DNA of 64,000 nucleotides, taken from Butyricimonas virosa. Lineage in GTDB: Bacteria; Bacteroidota; Bacteroidia; Bacteroidales; Marinifilaceae. Below the pieces are notes generated by a model. The model was not told where the DNA came from. It searched no databases and worked only from the letters and a program-made list of their open reading frames with translations. Below are positions 9,448 to 19,223 of the stretch, in pieces. The stretch is from NCBI RefSeq assembly GCF_025148635.1, contig NZ_CP102269.1, positions 1,302,001-1,366,000 on the forward strand. The letters are read 5' to 3'. Position 1 is the first letter of the stretch; each line of letters opens with the position of its first letter. The position numbers and the translations under genes were made by a program.

Positions 9448-10362
9448 ATGAAAAAATTTATTCTATCTATTCTTGCCATAGCAGCTATGACAAGTTGTAC
9501 GAAAACATCCGAAGATGACGTTGATCCTAATGCTCCGGTAGAGATTAAACTAAATGCTGGAATCGAAACAAGTGTTTCTATTGGAAGAAGTGCTGTTAAT
9601 AATCTGGATGAAGCAACACTTGGAGATTTTGTTTTCTTTAAAGGAGATGGAGATCAAACCGGAACAAATCTTACGTGGAGTTATACCCCCCTTACTTCAA
9701 CGGTTTCTGCAGACGGAACAATTACTTTCAATCCAGTTCTATATTATAATCAAGATCCTACAAAATACACTTATTTCATTGGGATGTATCCCAAATCCGC
9801 CGGGACAATAACCGACAACAAACTCGAATTTACTCCTACAGAAGTAGAGAAAGGGCAAACAGATATTATGTATGCTCAAAAGATTTCCGGGAATAAAAAC
9901 ACAACGACAAATCTCAAAATTCAATTTACACATGCTTTATCTCAATTAAAATTCAAATTCACAAAAGGAAGCTCTTTTGAATCTACAAGTGCTACCGTTA
10001 CATCAATCACCATCAAAGGGACAAACATCCCGACAGAAATTGATCTTTCAACAGGAGCTATGACTTACAGCTTAGACACCAAAAATATCAAATTGGAATT
10101 CACCACAGATAACACGATTGGAGGTTCTACTGCTCCCAAAAATGTCATAATGATTAACCCTAGTTCTTCCAATATAAAAGCAGACATTACAATACAAAAT
10201 GGAGAAAAAGTTCTCACGTTCACGGATATTGATATTACAGTTACCCCACAAGCCGGAGAATCTCATGAAATTGAACTTACATTTGAACAACAAGCAGTCT
10301 CGGGACAGGCGAGTATTACAGAATGGACTGACGGAACCGGAGGAACTGGAACTGTAAAATAG
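9448..10362 (+). CDS. Fimbrillin-family (Mfa-like) lipoprotein
   Basis: 304 aa. The lipobox is MTSC (Cys17) after a short hydrophobic signal, so it is a lipoprotein. The body matches the fimbrillin/Mfa_like_1 pattern: beta-rich, Ser/Thr/Asn-rich, with the middle block KIQFTHALSQLKFKF that is characteristic of these pilin-like proteins, and a C-terminal ASITEWTDGTGGTG. ITEWxxG is the usual last-strand signature. It probably forms or decorates a surface pilus. No usher-like assembly genes are adjacent. Its base composition is somewhat more AT-rich than its neighbours. Confidence 0.85.
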   Translation: MKKFILSILAIAAMTSCTKTSEDDVDPNAPVEIKLNAGIETSVSIGRSAVNNLDEATLGDFVFFKGDGDQTGTNLTWSYTPLTSTVSADGTITFNPVLYYNQDPTKYTYFIGMYPKSAGTITDNKLEFTPTEVEKGQTDIMYAQKISGNKNTTTNLKIQFTHALSQLKFKFTKGSSFESTSATVTSITIKGTNIPTEIDLSTGAMTYSLDTKNIKLEFTTDNTIGGSTAPKNVIMINPSSSNIKADITIQNGEKVLTFTDIDITVTPQAGESHEIELTFEQQAVSGQASITEWTDGTGGTGTVK

Positions 10363-10383
10363 AATGAAATCACATAAATTTCA

Positions 10384-10418
10384 AAAATGAGGAAGAGTTT
10401 CTATTCTCCCTCATTTTT
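10384..10418. terminator. Bidirectional terminator between fimbrillin gene and ddh
   Basis: Inverted repeat AAAATGAGG / CCTCATTTT with an inner imperfect stem, T-rich on both sides, between two convergent genes. Confidence 0.75.
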
Positions 10419-10428
10419 ATCCTAAAAA

Positions 10429-11325
10429 CTATACCAAATGCTTGATCAACTCCTCCCGATCCCCATACAGCATATCGATCACCGGAATCTCGATTAACGT
10501 GTAGCATCCCGGCTGTTGTTTCATGGATGCACGGGCTGTTGCCACGAGAATTTGTCCCGTTAAGGCCGGATTATTGATCTTCATATCAAATTCGAACAAC
10601 TGGTTCTGAGTCTTACCGGAGACACCCTTGCGAACAAGATTCACACCGTGGCCCATATCTTTCAAGTTATCAACACACGCCACCTGCATCACGTGCGTCT
10701 CGTCATGCACGAAATAAGGATCGGTCTTGATAGCCTCGGCCACTTGTTTAAAATCATACCCCTCTTTCAGCTCCACGTACACCATTCGGCGATGGATCCC
10801 CGTACCTACCGGAATAGTCATGGATAATGCGGCTTTCACACCTTCAACGGCTTTCACGGCAACCGTGTGTCCCATGCTCATGCCGGGGCCGAAATTCGTA
10901 TAAGTAATCCCTTTCGGGGCGCAAGCCTCTAACAAGGCACGAACGACAGAATCACTTCCCGGATCCCATCCCGCGGAAATAACAGATACTTTCCCATGCT
11001 TTTTGGCAACCTCTCCCAGACGTTTATGCAAACCGGAAATCTCCGTGTGAATATCGAAACTATCCACCGTGTTAATCCCCATAGCCAGTATTTTCGAGGC
11101 ATACGACTCCACGCTACGGGTCGGGGTACACAAAATTGCCACGTCTACATCCTTGATTTGAGCAATATCCGACACGACAACATAGTCCTTCAATTCGGCC
11201 GGCACGTTCGTCGCATCCCGGCGTACTACTCCTGCTACTTCAAAGTCGGGGGCAGCTTGCAATGCCTCAAGCACGTAACTACCTATATTTCCATACCCGA
11301 CGATGGCTGCTCTAATTTTCTTCAT
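10429..11325 (-). CDS. ddh: meso-diaminopimelate dehydrogenase
   Basis: Converts tetrahydrodipicolinate to meso-diaminopimelate in one NADPH-dependent step, bypassing the acylated lysine/DAP routes. 298 aa. The Rossmann motif is AAIVGYGNIGSYVLEALQ, followed by VVRRD, the phosphate-contacting element of NADP-type enzymes. The substrate-domain stretches ISAGWDPGSDSVVRAL and FGPGMSMGHTVAVKA are characteristic of Ddh. It is convergent with the fimbrillin gene. Confidence 0.95.
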   Translation of the reverse strand: MKKIRAAIVGYGNIGSYVLEALQAAPDFEVAGVVRRDATNVPAELKDYVVVSDIAQIKDVDVAILCTPTRSVESYASKILAMGINTVDSFDIHTEISGLHKRLGEVAKKHGKVSVISAGWDPGSDSVVRALLEACAPKGITYTNFGPGMSMGHTVAVKAVEGVKAALSMTIPVGTGIHRRMVYVELKEGYDFKQVAEAIKTDPYFVHDETHVMQVACVDNLKDMGHGVNLVRKGVSGKTQNQLFEFDMKINNPALTGQILVATARASMKQQPGCYTLIEIPVIDMLYGDREELIKHLV

Positions 11326-11846
11326 CTGTTTTTGTTTTTTAAATTAACATTGCAAATTACGAAATAATTTTTTTTCTTACAAAACGCAAGCGTAACGTTT
11401 TCACCCATTTGTTAAACTTTCAACATCTATTTTTCCCTTACTATTAAAATACAACATGTACCACAGCATCTTTTTACCTTCTCTTACACCGGTCCTGCCA
11501 AACCCGTTTTATTCCTTCGTTATCTCTTCGTTCCCTAGAACAAACATATATCGAAACCATATCGAAAGGGTAACGGCTGGATGTAAAACTATCTATTGAA
11601 TATCAAATCATTATCCTTTACCCTATGCAAGATAATATTCCTGCAATATTTCTTTAAATATCTGTCGTTCCATAATCCCCCGATAATCCATAGAACATTC
11701 TATTCACAAAATCCTTAAAAAGACTTATATTCCGATTCACGAGGCGAAATAAAGAAGAATTTCTTTTTTTTATTGTCAAAAACGGCTAATTTTGCCTTTC
11801 GTTTTTAATAACAAACAGTTACAGAATAAATACATAAAAATCTATT
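11326..11846. other. Non-coding gap upstream of mutA
   Basis: 520 bases without a credible reading frame on either strand. I looked for a cobalamin riboswitch because mutA-mutB need adenosylcobalamin, but saw no B12-box-like element. Only the mutA promoter box at its right end is recognisable. Confidence 0.6.
11787..11794 (+). promoter_or_regulatory. Promoter -7 box of mutA-mutB
   Basis: TAATTTTG matches TAnnTTTG, 52 bp before the mutA ATG. The -33 box is not clear. Confidence 0.5.
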
Positions 11847-13727
11847 ATGGCAGAGAATGTAAACGAAAAGCTTTTCAGTGAATTTGCTCCCAACACCACC
11901 CAAGAGTGGAAGGACAAAGTCATTGCAGACCTAAAAGGGGCTGACTTCGATAAAAAGCTGGTTTGGAGAACAAACGAGGGATTCAACGTACAACCGATGT
12001 ACCGGTTGGAGGACATGAAAGACCTCAAGAACTTAGAATGCTTCCCGGGAGAATATCCTTTCGTGAGAGGTAACAAGAAAAATAACAACGAATGGTTCGT
12101 TCGTCAAGACATCGTGGTAGAGGATGTGGCTGAAGCGAACAAGAAAGCGTTGAATGTTCTGAACAAAGGTGTTGACTCACTCGGATTCGTGCTTACAAAT
12201 TGCAAGAACTTCACGAAAGCCGACATGGCCACCTTGTTGAAAGATATTTGCTTGGAATGTATCGAGATTAACTTCGTTGCATGTTGCAACAAGGTTGCCA
12301 TCTTGAATATGTTCAAAGAGTACGTTGCAGAGAAAGGATTTAACCCTGAAAAAATACAGGGAGGTATCAATATCGATCCGATCAGCAAACTCGTTTTAGA
12401 AGGAAAATTCTGTGACCCGAACCCGTTCAGCGTGGTAAAGGCCACCACGGAAAGTACTGCCGAACTGAAAAACTTCAAAACCATTGAAATAGGTGGATAT
12501 GTATTCAACAATTCTGGAGCATCCATCGTGCAGGAATTGGGTTTCAGCTTGGCTGCCGGAGTAGAATACCTTGACAAATTAACCGATGCAGGAATGGACG
12601 TGAAGGACATCGCTCCTCGTATGCGTTTCCACTTTGCTACCGGTTCCAAATACTTCATGGAGATTGCCAAATTAAGAGCAGCTCGTTACTTGTGGGCCCA
12701 CATCGTGAAAGCTTACAATCCTTGCTGTGACTGTGTTTGCAAGATGAATATCCATGCTGAAACATCAGAATGGAACAAGACGGTGTACGACCCGAACGTG
12801 AACATGCTCCGTACTCAAACGGAAACCATGTCCGCAACGATCGGTGGTGTTGACTCGTTCACGGTTCACCCGTACGACTACATCTACGAGTGCCATCCTT
12901 CAGAACTGGGAGAACGCGTGGCTCGTAACCAACAATTATTATTGAAAGAAGAATCACATTTCGACAAGATCGTTGACCCTGCCGGTGGTTCATATTATAT
13001 CGAGGAATTAACCCAATTCATCGCCGAGGCTGCTTGGAAACTCTTCTTGGAAGTACAAGAACAAGGTGGTATGGTGAAAGCTCTTGAATCAGGATTCGTA
13101 CAGGCTGCCGTGAAAGCTACCGCACAGAAGAGAGATCAAGACATCGCTAACCGAAAAGAAAACTTCTTGGGGACGAACCAATTCCCGAACTTCAACGAGA
13201 AAATGGATAAAGAACTTTGCGCTTGCATCCTAGAGCCGGAAGACAAAACCGCTCCTGACGCTGTTGTTGAAACGTTGAAACCTTACCGTGGAACTCAAGC
13301 TTTCGAAGCTATGCGTATTAGAACTGACTTGTTTGCAAAAGAACAAGGTCATCGCCCGGTAGTTTACATGTTCCCGATGGGTAATTTGGCTATGCGTAAA
13401 GCAAGAGCTCAATTTGCTTGTAACTTCTTCGCTTGTGCTGGATTCCAAGTAATGGATAACAACGGATTCAAGACTGTTGAAGAAGGTGCTAAAGCATGCA
13501 TGGACAACAAGGCTGATATCGTGGTAATCTGTAGCTCGGATGACGAGTACGCAACCATTGCACCGGAAGTATATGCAGCAATGAAGGACAAAGCAATCAT
13601 CGTTGTTGCCGGCAACCCGGAATGCAGACCCCAACTGGAAGAAATTGGCATCAAGAACTATGTTCACGTAAAATGTAACGTGCTGGAAGACTTGAAAGCA
13701 TACCAACAAAAATTGGGAATTAAGTAA
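11847..13727 (+). CDS. mutA: Methylmalonyl-CoA mutase small subunit
   Basis: 626 aa. Non-catalytic beta subunit that pairs with MutB in the B12-dependent interconversion of succinyl-CoA and methylmalonyl-CoA, the step that leads to propionate in Bacteroidota. It has the mutase TIM-barrel region (residues about 20-430, with MLRTQTETMSATIGGVDSF and DPAGGSYYIEELT) and a degenerate cobalamin-fold C-terminus that lacks the DxHxxG motif, as normal for this subunit. It is 91 bp ahead of mutB in the same direction. Confidence 0.96.
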   Translation: MAENVNEKLFSEFAPNTTQEWKDKVIADLKGADFDKKLVWRTNEGFNVQPMYRLEDMKDLKNLECFPGEYPFVRGNKKNNNEWFVRQDIVVEDVAEANKKALNVLNKGVDSLGFVLTNCKNFTKADMATLLKDICLECIEINFVACCNKVAILNMFKEYVAEKGFNPEKIQGGINIDPISKLVLEGKFCDPNPFSVVKATTESTAELKNFKTIEIGGYVFNNSGASIVQELGFSLAAGVEYLDKLTDAGMDVKDIAPRMRFHFATGSKYFMEIAKLRAARYLWAHIVKAYNPCCDCVCKMNIHAETSEWNKTVYDPNVNMLRTQTETMSATIGGVDSFTVHPYDYIYECHPSELGERVARNQQLLLKEESHFDKIVDPAGGSYYIEELTQFIAEAAWKLFLEVQEQGGMVKALESGFVQAAVKATAQKRDQDIANRKENFLGTNQFPNFNEKMDKELCACILEPEDKTAPDAVVETLKPYRGTQAFEAMRIRTDLFAKEQGHRPVVYMFPMGNLAMRKARAQFACNFFACAGFQVMDNNGFKTVEEGAKACMDNKADIVVICSSDDEYATIAPEVYAAMKDKAIIVVAGNPECRPQLEEIGIKNYVHVKCNVLEDLKAYQQKLGIK

Positions 13728-13781
13728 TTGACGATTTTAGATTGCAGATTTTAGATTAACGGACAAACCGAAAACATCAAG

Positions 13782-13814
13782 AATCATAAATCAAAAATCA
13801 TAAATCAAAAATTG
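13782..13814. repeat. 14-bp tandem repeat between mutA and mutB
   Basis: Two full copies of ATCATAAATCAAAA and a partial third, preceded at 13733-13757 by two copies of a GATTTTAGATT word. Same low-complexity family as at 5531-5567. Confidence 0.65.
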
Positions 13815-13818
13815 AAAG

Positions 13819-15975
13819 ATGAAACCAAATTTCAAAGATATAAATATCAAGTCAACAGAAAAAGCTACCACTGCCGCTGCAGAATGGGAAAAAGCTAATC
13901 ACATCGAGAAAAACTGGTTGACACCCGAGCTGATACCGGTAAAACCCGTGTACACGGCTGAAGATTTAAAAGGAATGGAACATTTGGATTATGTTGCCGG
14001 TATTCCTCCATATTTACGTGGTCCCTACTCCATGATGTACCCGATGCGTCCTTGGACAATCCGTCAGTATGCCGGATTCTCTACCGCAGAGGAATCAAAT
14101 GCATTCTATCGTCGTAACTTGGCTGCCGGACAGAAAGGTTTGTCCGTGGCATTCGACTTGGCTACTCACCGCGGATACGACTCAGACCACCCGCGTGTAA
14201 TCGGTGACGTGGGTAAAGCCGGTGTTGCCGTAGACTCTATCATGGACATGAAGATCTTGTTCGATCAAATTCCATTGGACAAAATGTCTGTATCCATGAC
14301 GATGAACGGTGCCGTACTTCCTATCTTGGCATTCTATATCGTTGCCGGATTGGAACAAGGTGCTACTCTTGACCAATTACAAGGAACAATCCAGAATGAT
14401 ATCTTGAAAGAGTTCATGGTACGTAACACTTATATCTACCCGCCGAAGTTCTCTATGAAGATTATCGCTGACATCTTTGAATATACTTCCAAGAATATGC
14501 CGAAGTTCAACTCTATCTCTATCTCCGGATACCATATGCAAGAAGCAGGTGCTACCGCAGACATCGAGTTGGCATACACCTTGGCTGACGGTTTGGAATA
14601 CTTACGTGCCGGAGTAAACGCCGGAATGGACATCGATGCGTTCGCTCCCCGCTTGTCATTCTTCTGGGCTATCGGTATGAACCACTTCATGGAAATTGCC
14701 AAGATGAGAGCCGGACGTTTGTTGTGGGCTAAGATCGTTAAACAATTCAACCCGAAAAACCCGAAATCTTTGGCATTGCGTACACACAGCCAGACTTCAG
14801 GTTGGTCATTGACCGAGCAAGATCCGTTCAACAACGTGGGTCGTACTTGTATCGAGGCCATGGGAGCTGCTTTGGGACACACGCAATCACTGCATACCAA
14901 CGCATTGGACGAGGCTATCGCTCTTCCAACCGACTTCTCTGCTCGTATCGCTCGTAATACCCAGATCTATATTCAGGATGAAACCACCATATGTAAATCA
15001 ATCGACCCGTGGGGAGGTTCTTACTATGTTGAGAGCTTGACTCAAGAATTGGTTGAGAAAGCATGGGCTCACATCCAAGAAATTGAGAAATTGGGTGGTA
15101 TGGCTGCCGCTATCGAATCCGGTATTCCAAAACTCCGTATAGAAGAGGCTGCAGCACGTACCCAAGCACGTATCGACAGTGGCGCTCAAACCATCGTGGG
15201 AACCAACAAATACCGTTTGGAAAAAGAAGACCCGATCGATATTCTTGAGGTTGACAACACCGCTGTACGTGAGGCACAGATCCGTCGTTTACACGAATTG
15301 AGGGCTAACCGCAACCAAGCTGAAGTTGATGCCGCGTTGGCTGCAATCACCAAATGTGCAGAAACAGGAGAAGGAAACTTACTCGAATTAGCTGTTGATG
15401 CCGCCAAGAAGAGAGCCTCTTTGGGTGAAATTTCAGATGCATGTGAAAAAGTTGCCGGACGTTATAAAGCAGTTATCAGAACCGTGAGTGGAGTATATTC
15501 AAGTGTCGCTAAAGAAGATGAAGACTTCAAGAAAGCGAAAGAACTGGCAGACCAGTTTGCAGAAATGACAGGACGTCGTCCGCGTATCATGATCGCTAAA
15601 ATGGGTCAGGACGGACACGACCGTGGTGCTAAAGTTGTCGCTACAGGTTACGCAGACCTTGGTTTCGACGTGGATATGGGACCGTTGTTCCAAACTCCGG
15701 AAGAAACCGCAAAACAAGCCGTTGAGAACGACGTTCATGTTGTCGGAGTATCTTCTCTGGCAGCCGGTCACAAAACACTTGTACCTGCCGTTATCGCTGA
15801 ATTGAAGAAATTGGGACGTGAAGACATCCTCGTTTACGTGGGTGGTGTTATTCCTCACCAAGACTACCAATTCTTGTTCGATGCGGGTGCTATCGCCGTA
15901 TTCGGCCCCGGTACCAAAGTATCCAAGAGTGCAATCCAAGTTCTTGAAATCTTGATTGACTTGGCTAAAAAATAA
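13819..15975 (+). CDS. mutB: Methylmalonyl-CoA mutase large subunit
   Basis: 718 aa catalytic alpha subunit. The barrel carries substrate-binding features such as RPWTIRQYAGFSTAEESN and the conserved LHTNALDEAIALPT. The C-terminal cobalamin-binding domain has the base-off motif GQDGHDRGAKVVATGYADLG, where the DxHDRG His ligates cobalt, followed by GVSSLAAGHKTLVP. All active-site motifs look intact. The terminator downstream lies inside the last codons of the opposite gene. Confidence 0.98.
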   Translation: MKPNFKDINIKSTEKATTAAAEWEKANHIEKNWLTPELIPVKPVYTAEDLKGMEHLDYVAGIPPYLRGPYSMMYPMRPWTIRQYAGFSTAEESNAFYRRNLAAGQKGLSVAFDLATHRGYDSDHPRVIGDVGKAGVAVDSIMDMKILFDQIPLDKMSVSMTMNGAVLPILAFYIVAGLEQGATLDQLQGTIQNDILKEFMVRNTYIYPPKFSMKIIADIFEYTSKNMPKFNSISISGYHMQEAGATADIELAYTLADGLEYLRAGVNAGMDIDAFAPRLSFFWAIGMNHFMEIAKMRAGRLLWAKIVKQFNPKNPKSLALRTHSQTSGWSLTEQDPFNNVGRTCIEAMGAALGHTQSLHTNALDEAIALPTDFSARIARNTQIYIQDETTICKSIDPWGGSYYVESLTQELVEKAWAHIQEIEKLGGMAAAIESGIPKLRIEEAAARTQARIDSGAQTIVGTNKYRLEKEDPIDILEVDNTAVREAQIRRLHELRANRNQAEVDAALAAITKCAETGEGNLLELAVDAAKKRASLGEISDACEKVAGRYKAVIRTVSGVYSSVAKEDEDFKKAKELADQFAEMTGRRPRIMIAKMGQDGHDRGAKVVATGYADLGFDVDMGPLFQTPEETAKQAVENDVHVVGVSSLAAGHKTLVPAVIAELKKLGREDILVYVGGVIPHQDYQFLFDAGAIAVFGPGTKVSKSAIQVLEILIDLAKK

Positions 15976-15984
15976 TAAAATGCA

Positions 15985-16782
15985 TTAGGCAAAAGAAGGG
16001 AGTTCACAAGACTCCCTTTTTTGTACTACACTCATAGGTACAACGTCCTCGATATACACGTTCCAATTTCCATCGTAATCCTCGGTCAAGGCAGAGAGAG
16101 ATTCCACCCAGTCTCCCGAATTCAAATAAAACACGTTCTCGATCATCTTTTTCTCCGGATAATGGATATGCCCGCAAATTACCCCTTGGCAATCTTTTTT
16201 CCCGGCAATATCCACGATATGCTTCTCGAAATCACTGATATATGAAACCGAAACTTTCACTTTTAACTTGATTTCCCGGGCAATCGAATAATAGGGCAAG
16301 CCTTTCCTCAATCGACGGCGATTATAAATCTTGTTCACCCACAACAAGAAAGAATATCCCACATCCCCGACTTTCGCCAACCAACTCATGGAGGAAGTCA
16401 CTTTATCAAACACGTCCCCATGCAGCACGTAATAACGTTTATTCCCACTCGTGTAGATGTAATCCTTCACCACTGAAATATTCGAGAAGGTCAAGGGGAT
16501 CACTCGATCCAGGAAATCATCATGATTTCCCCGCACGTAAATAATCTTCGTGTTATGCGAGATGTCCAGTAACACCTTGATAAAATTCGTGTGGCACCGC
16601 CGCCATTTACTGGTTTTCCCTCGCATAAGCGACCACCCGTCGATAATATCACCACATAAGATAAGGGTATCGCAAGAGTGTCGTTTTAAAAAACGGGTAA
16701 CTTCTTTCGTCTTCGACCATTTAGAACCAAGGTGGATGTCCGAAAGAACGATTGTTTTGTAATGTTGCTGTTTCTTAGGCAT
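15985..16782 (-). CDS. UDP-2,3-diacylglucosamine diphosphatase-like metallophosphoesterase
   Basis: 265 aa. The calcineurin-type metal-binding motifs are all present: VLSDIHLGS, LILCGDIIDGW, YVRGNHDDFLD, VLHGDVFD and GVICGHIHYPEK. The pattern and length match the LpxH-like family in Bacteroidota, which hydrolyses UDP-2,3-diacylglucosamine in lipid A synthesis. Family members also include phosphoesterases of unproven substrate, so no symbol is given. Its last codons contain the terminator hairpin of mutB. Confidence 0.82.
   Translation of the reverse strand: MPKKQQHYKTIVLSDIHLGSKWSKTKEVTRFLKRHSCDTLILCGDIIDGWSLMRGKTSKWRRCHTNFIKVLLDISHNTKIIYVRGNHDDFLDRVIPLTFSNISVVKDYIYTSGNKRYYVLHGDVFDKVTSSMSWLAKVGDVGYSFLLWVNKIYNRRRLRKGLPYYSIAREIKLKVKVSVSYISDFEKHIVDIAGKKDCQGVICGHIHYPEKKMIENVFYLNSGDWVESLSALTEDYDGNWNVYIEDVVPMSVVQKRESCELPSFA
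15996..16022 (+). terminator. Terminator of mutA-mutB
   Basis: Perfect 8-bp stem AAGGGAGT / ACTCCCTT with a 7-base loop, followed by a T run. It overlaps the 3' end of the opposite phosphoesterase coding sequence. Confidence 0.85.
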
Positions 16783-16937
16783 ATATTCATTCCTAAATTA
16801 CTTATACAAAGGAAGAACTGTATTGTTAAGAAACGGTTACTAAAATATGAAATAAATGTTTCTACATTTCCCGTTCATTTCCGTACAAATAATTAAAAAG
16901 AGTTTTATAACTTGCTACTCGATAAAACAAAAAAAGT

Positions 16938-18101
16938 ATGTACAATTTTGATCAGATAATAGACCGTCGGAACACCAGTTGCGTGAAGTACGACAATCTT
17001 GCAAACGTGTTTGGTTACACGGATATTCTACCCATGTGGGTAGCGGATATGGATTTTCAGGTAGCCCCCGAAATTCTCGATGCCGCTCGTGAATGTTGTG
17101 AAAAAGGAGTTTTCGGATACACGTTCCGAAGTGATAAAGCCAAACAAGCATTCGCTAACTGGGTGGCACGTCGCCACGGTTGGCAAGTAGACACCCGCTG
17201 GCTGTTAAGTAGTCCCGGTATCGTCACGGCCCTGGCATTAGGGGTTCGAGTTTACACGCAAGAACATGATAAGGTCATGATTTTTACTCCTGTCTATCCT
17301 CCATTCTATGCCGTGGTGAAAGATAACAACCGGGAACTCGTATGCAGTACCTTGAAAGTAGAAAACGGACATTACCAGATCGACTGGGAAGATGTTGAAA
17401 AGAAACTGAAAATCGGAGTAAAATTACTGATAATGAGCAATTCTCACAACCCTGTGGGAAGAGTATGGACCAAGGAAGAGCTTACTCGAATCGGAACGTT
17501 ATGCCTGCAATACGGGGTTACAATCCTCTCTGACGAAATCCATTCCGATCTTGCCCTCTTCGGACACAAGCACGTGGTAATAGCCTCCCTATCACCGGAG
17601 ATTGCCGCTATCACCGTGACCATGATGGCTCCGAGCAAAACATTCAATATCGCCGGGATGATGAATTCAGTTGTCGTAATCTCCAACCCGGAATTACGTC
17701 GCCTCTTCGAGAAAGAACTTTTATGCCTACACCTAGATTTGGGTAATATCTTCGGACACGTCACCCTAGAGGCCGCCTACAAGCACGGGGACGCCTGGCT
17801 GGACGAAATGGTTCGTTACCTCGAAAAGAACATCCTGTTTACCGACCAATTTCTCCAAGAAGAGTTGCCCGCAGTAAAAATGATACTCCCGGAAGGCTCT
17901 TTCTTACTTTGGCTTGATTTTCGGGCGACAGGATTATCCCACGAACAAATCCAGGAAAAACTACTCCACGAGGCGAAAGTCGGTTTAAATAGCGGCATGG
18001 ATTTCGGCCCTGATGGAGAAGGCTTTTTTCGTATGAACATCGGTTGCCCACTTGAAACGGTAAAAGAAGGATTCGAACGCTTGAAAAAAACATTCAAATA
18101 G
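16938..18101 (+). CDS. PatB/MalY-family pyridoxal-phosphate aminotransferase / C-S lyase
   Basis: 387 aa fold-type I PLP enzyme. N-terminal FGYTDILPMWVADMDFQVAP is the MalY/PatB hallmark. NSHNPVGRVW and SDEIHSDLAL bind the cofactor. The Schiff-base lysine is Lys234 in MAPSKTFNIAG. Members act as cystathionine beta-lyase-type C-S lyases or aminotransferases; which one applies cannot be read from sequence. It stands alone between a minus-strand gene and a strong hairpin. Confidence 0.88.
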   Translation: MYNFDQIIDRRNTSCVKYDNLANVFGYTDILPMWVADMDFQVAPEILDAARECCEKGVFGYTFRSDKAKQAFANWVARRHGWQVDTRWLLSSPGIVTALALGVRVYTQEHDKVMIFTPVYPPFYAVVKDNNRELVCSTLKVENGHYQIDWEDVEKKLKIGVKLLIMSNSHNPVGRVWTKEELTRIGTLCLQYGVTILSDEIHSDLALFGHKHVVIASLSPEIAAITVTMMAPSKTFNIAGMMNSVVVISNPELRRLFEKELLCLHLDLGNIFGHVTLEAAYKHGDAWLDEMVRYLEKNILFTDQFLQEELPAVKMILPEGSFLLWLDFRATGLSHEQIQEKLLHEAKVGLNSGMDFGPDGEGFFRMNIGCPLETVKEGFERLKKTFK

Positions 18102-18113
18102 GACTTTTCCACA

Positions 18114-18145
18114 GTAATATAGCCTTGCTATCAAGGCTATATTAC
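18114..18145. terminator. 14-bp perfect hairpin after the C-S lyase gene
   Basis: GTAATATAGCCTTG and its exact reverse complement separated by four bases, 12 bp after the stop codon. The following bases are AT-rich but not a clean T run. Confidence 0.7.
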
Positions 18146-18250
18146 CTTATATTACATATCATACTCTCAAGGTAAGATTTATAAACAATTATTCTTGTTT
18201 TTTAAATACCGTCTGTAATATTCATTACAAAGTTCCCCTGTTTTCACGTA

Positions 18251-18258
18251 TATCTTTG
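18251..18258 (+). promoter_or_regulatory. Promoter -7 box of the ferredoxin-domain gene
   Basis: TATCTTTG matches TAnnTTTG, 25 bp before the ATG at 18284. Confidence 0.55.
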
Positions 18259-18283
18259 TCCTAGAACAAAAAAACAACTGACT

Positions 18284-19120
18284 ATGAAACGGACAATTAT
18301 AAAAATAGACGAGGAAAAATGTAACGGTTGCGGGCTATGCGTGCAAGGTTGTCACGAGGGAGCTTTACAATTAATAGACGGAAAAGCCGTCATGATAAGT
18401 GATTTATATTGCGACGGGCTGGGTGCTTGCATTGGAGAATGTCCCGTCGGCGCCATCAAATTAGAGGAACGAGAAGCGGAACCGTATAGCGAAGAGGCTG
18501 TTATGGAACGTATTGCCCCCAAAGGAGAACACGTGATCTTGGCCCATCTGCGTCACTTGAAAGACCACGATGAAAAAGAATTGGTGAAACAGGGAGTGGA
18601 CTATCTAAAACGCCATAACATCCCCATAAATCTCCAAGAAATACATCCCACTCCGAAACTAGGATATGGATGTCCCAGTTCCATGGCAAGAGAATTAAAA
18701 CCCATAATGAAACCCGCAGCAACCCCATACTCTAGTAGCTCAGAACTCCGGCAATGGCCTGTACAGTTACACCTGTTAAACCCACAAGCCGGATATTTCC
18801 AAAGAGCAAACGTACTACTAGCCTCCGATTGTTCTGCCTTCACTGCCGGGAATTTTCACGAACATTTCTTGAAAGGCAAGATTCTGGCTATCGCCTGCCC
18901 AAAACTGGATCATAATACCGATTCTTACGTGGACAAACTCCATAGCATGATTGACGATGCACAGATAGACACGCTCTCCGTACTCATCATGGAAGTACCC
19001 TGTTGCGGAGGACTCCTGCAAATGGCTCTAAAAGCGAGAGAAATTGCCTCCCGTAACATCCCGATTAAAAAGATCGTGTTGTCCGTGGAAGGAGAAGTGA
19101 AAAGCGAAGAATGGGTATAA
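18284..19120 (+). CDS. 4Fe-4S dicluster ferredoxin-domain protein
   Basis: 278 aa. The N-terminal 65 residues form a two-cluster ferredoxin: CNGCGLCVQGC followed by CDGLGACIGECPVGAI. The middle part (about 85-180) is unremarkable. The C-terminal 110 residues contain LASDCSAFTAGNFHEHFLKG, IACPKLDH and EVPCCGG, a cysteine pattern that suggests a further metal or redox site. It is probably a cytosolic electron-transfer protein; the partner is not visible here. Similar proteins are often annotated simply as 4Fe-4S binding protein. Confidence 0.8.
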   Translation: MKRTIIKIDEEKCNGCGLCVQGCHEGALQLIDGKAVMISDLYCDGLGACIGECPVGAIKLEEREAEPYSEEAVMERIAPKGEHVILAHLRHLKDHDEKELVKQGVDYLKRHNIPINLQEIHPTPKLGYGCPSSMARELKPIMKPAATPYSSSSELRQWPVQLHLLNPQAGYFQRANVLLASDCSAFTAGNFHEHFLKGKILAIACPKLDHNTDSYVDKLHSMIDDAQIDTLSVLIMEVPCCGGLLQMALKAREIASRNIPIKKIVLSVEGEVKSEEWV

Positions 19121-19192
19121 AAATAAGTTCATGAACTTTATTATCATGCCGTAAAACATCAAAATATATGTCGAATGATATTCCTTTATTAT

Positions 19193-19200
19193 TAGCTTTG
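19193..19200 (+). promoter_or_regulatory. Promoter -7 box of the TRIC-family gene
   Basis: TAGCTTTG matches TAnnTTTG, 23 bp before the ATG. Confidence 0.5.
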
Positions 19201-19223
19201 CAGGCTCAAAAAATAACAGGAAT

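Noticed and set aside
11326..11846. Cobalamin riboswitch before the B12-dependent mutase genes
   Set aside because: No B12-box-like or matching stem pattern was seen in the gap.
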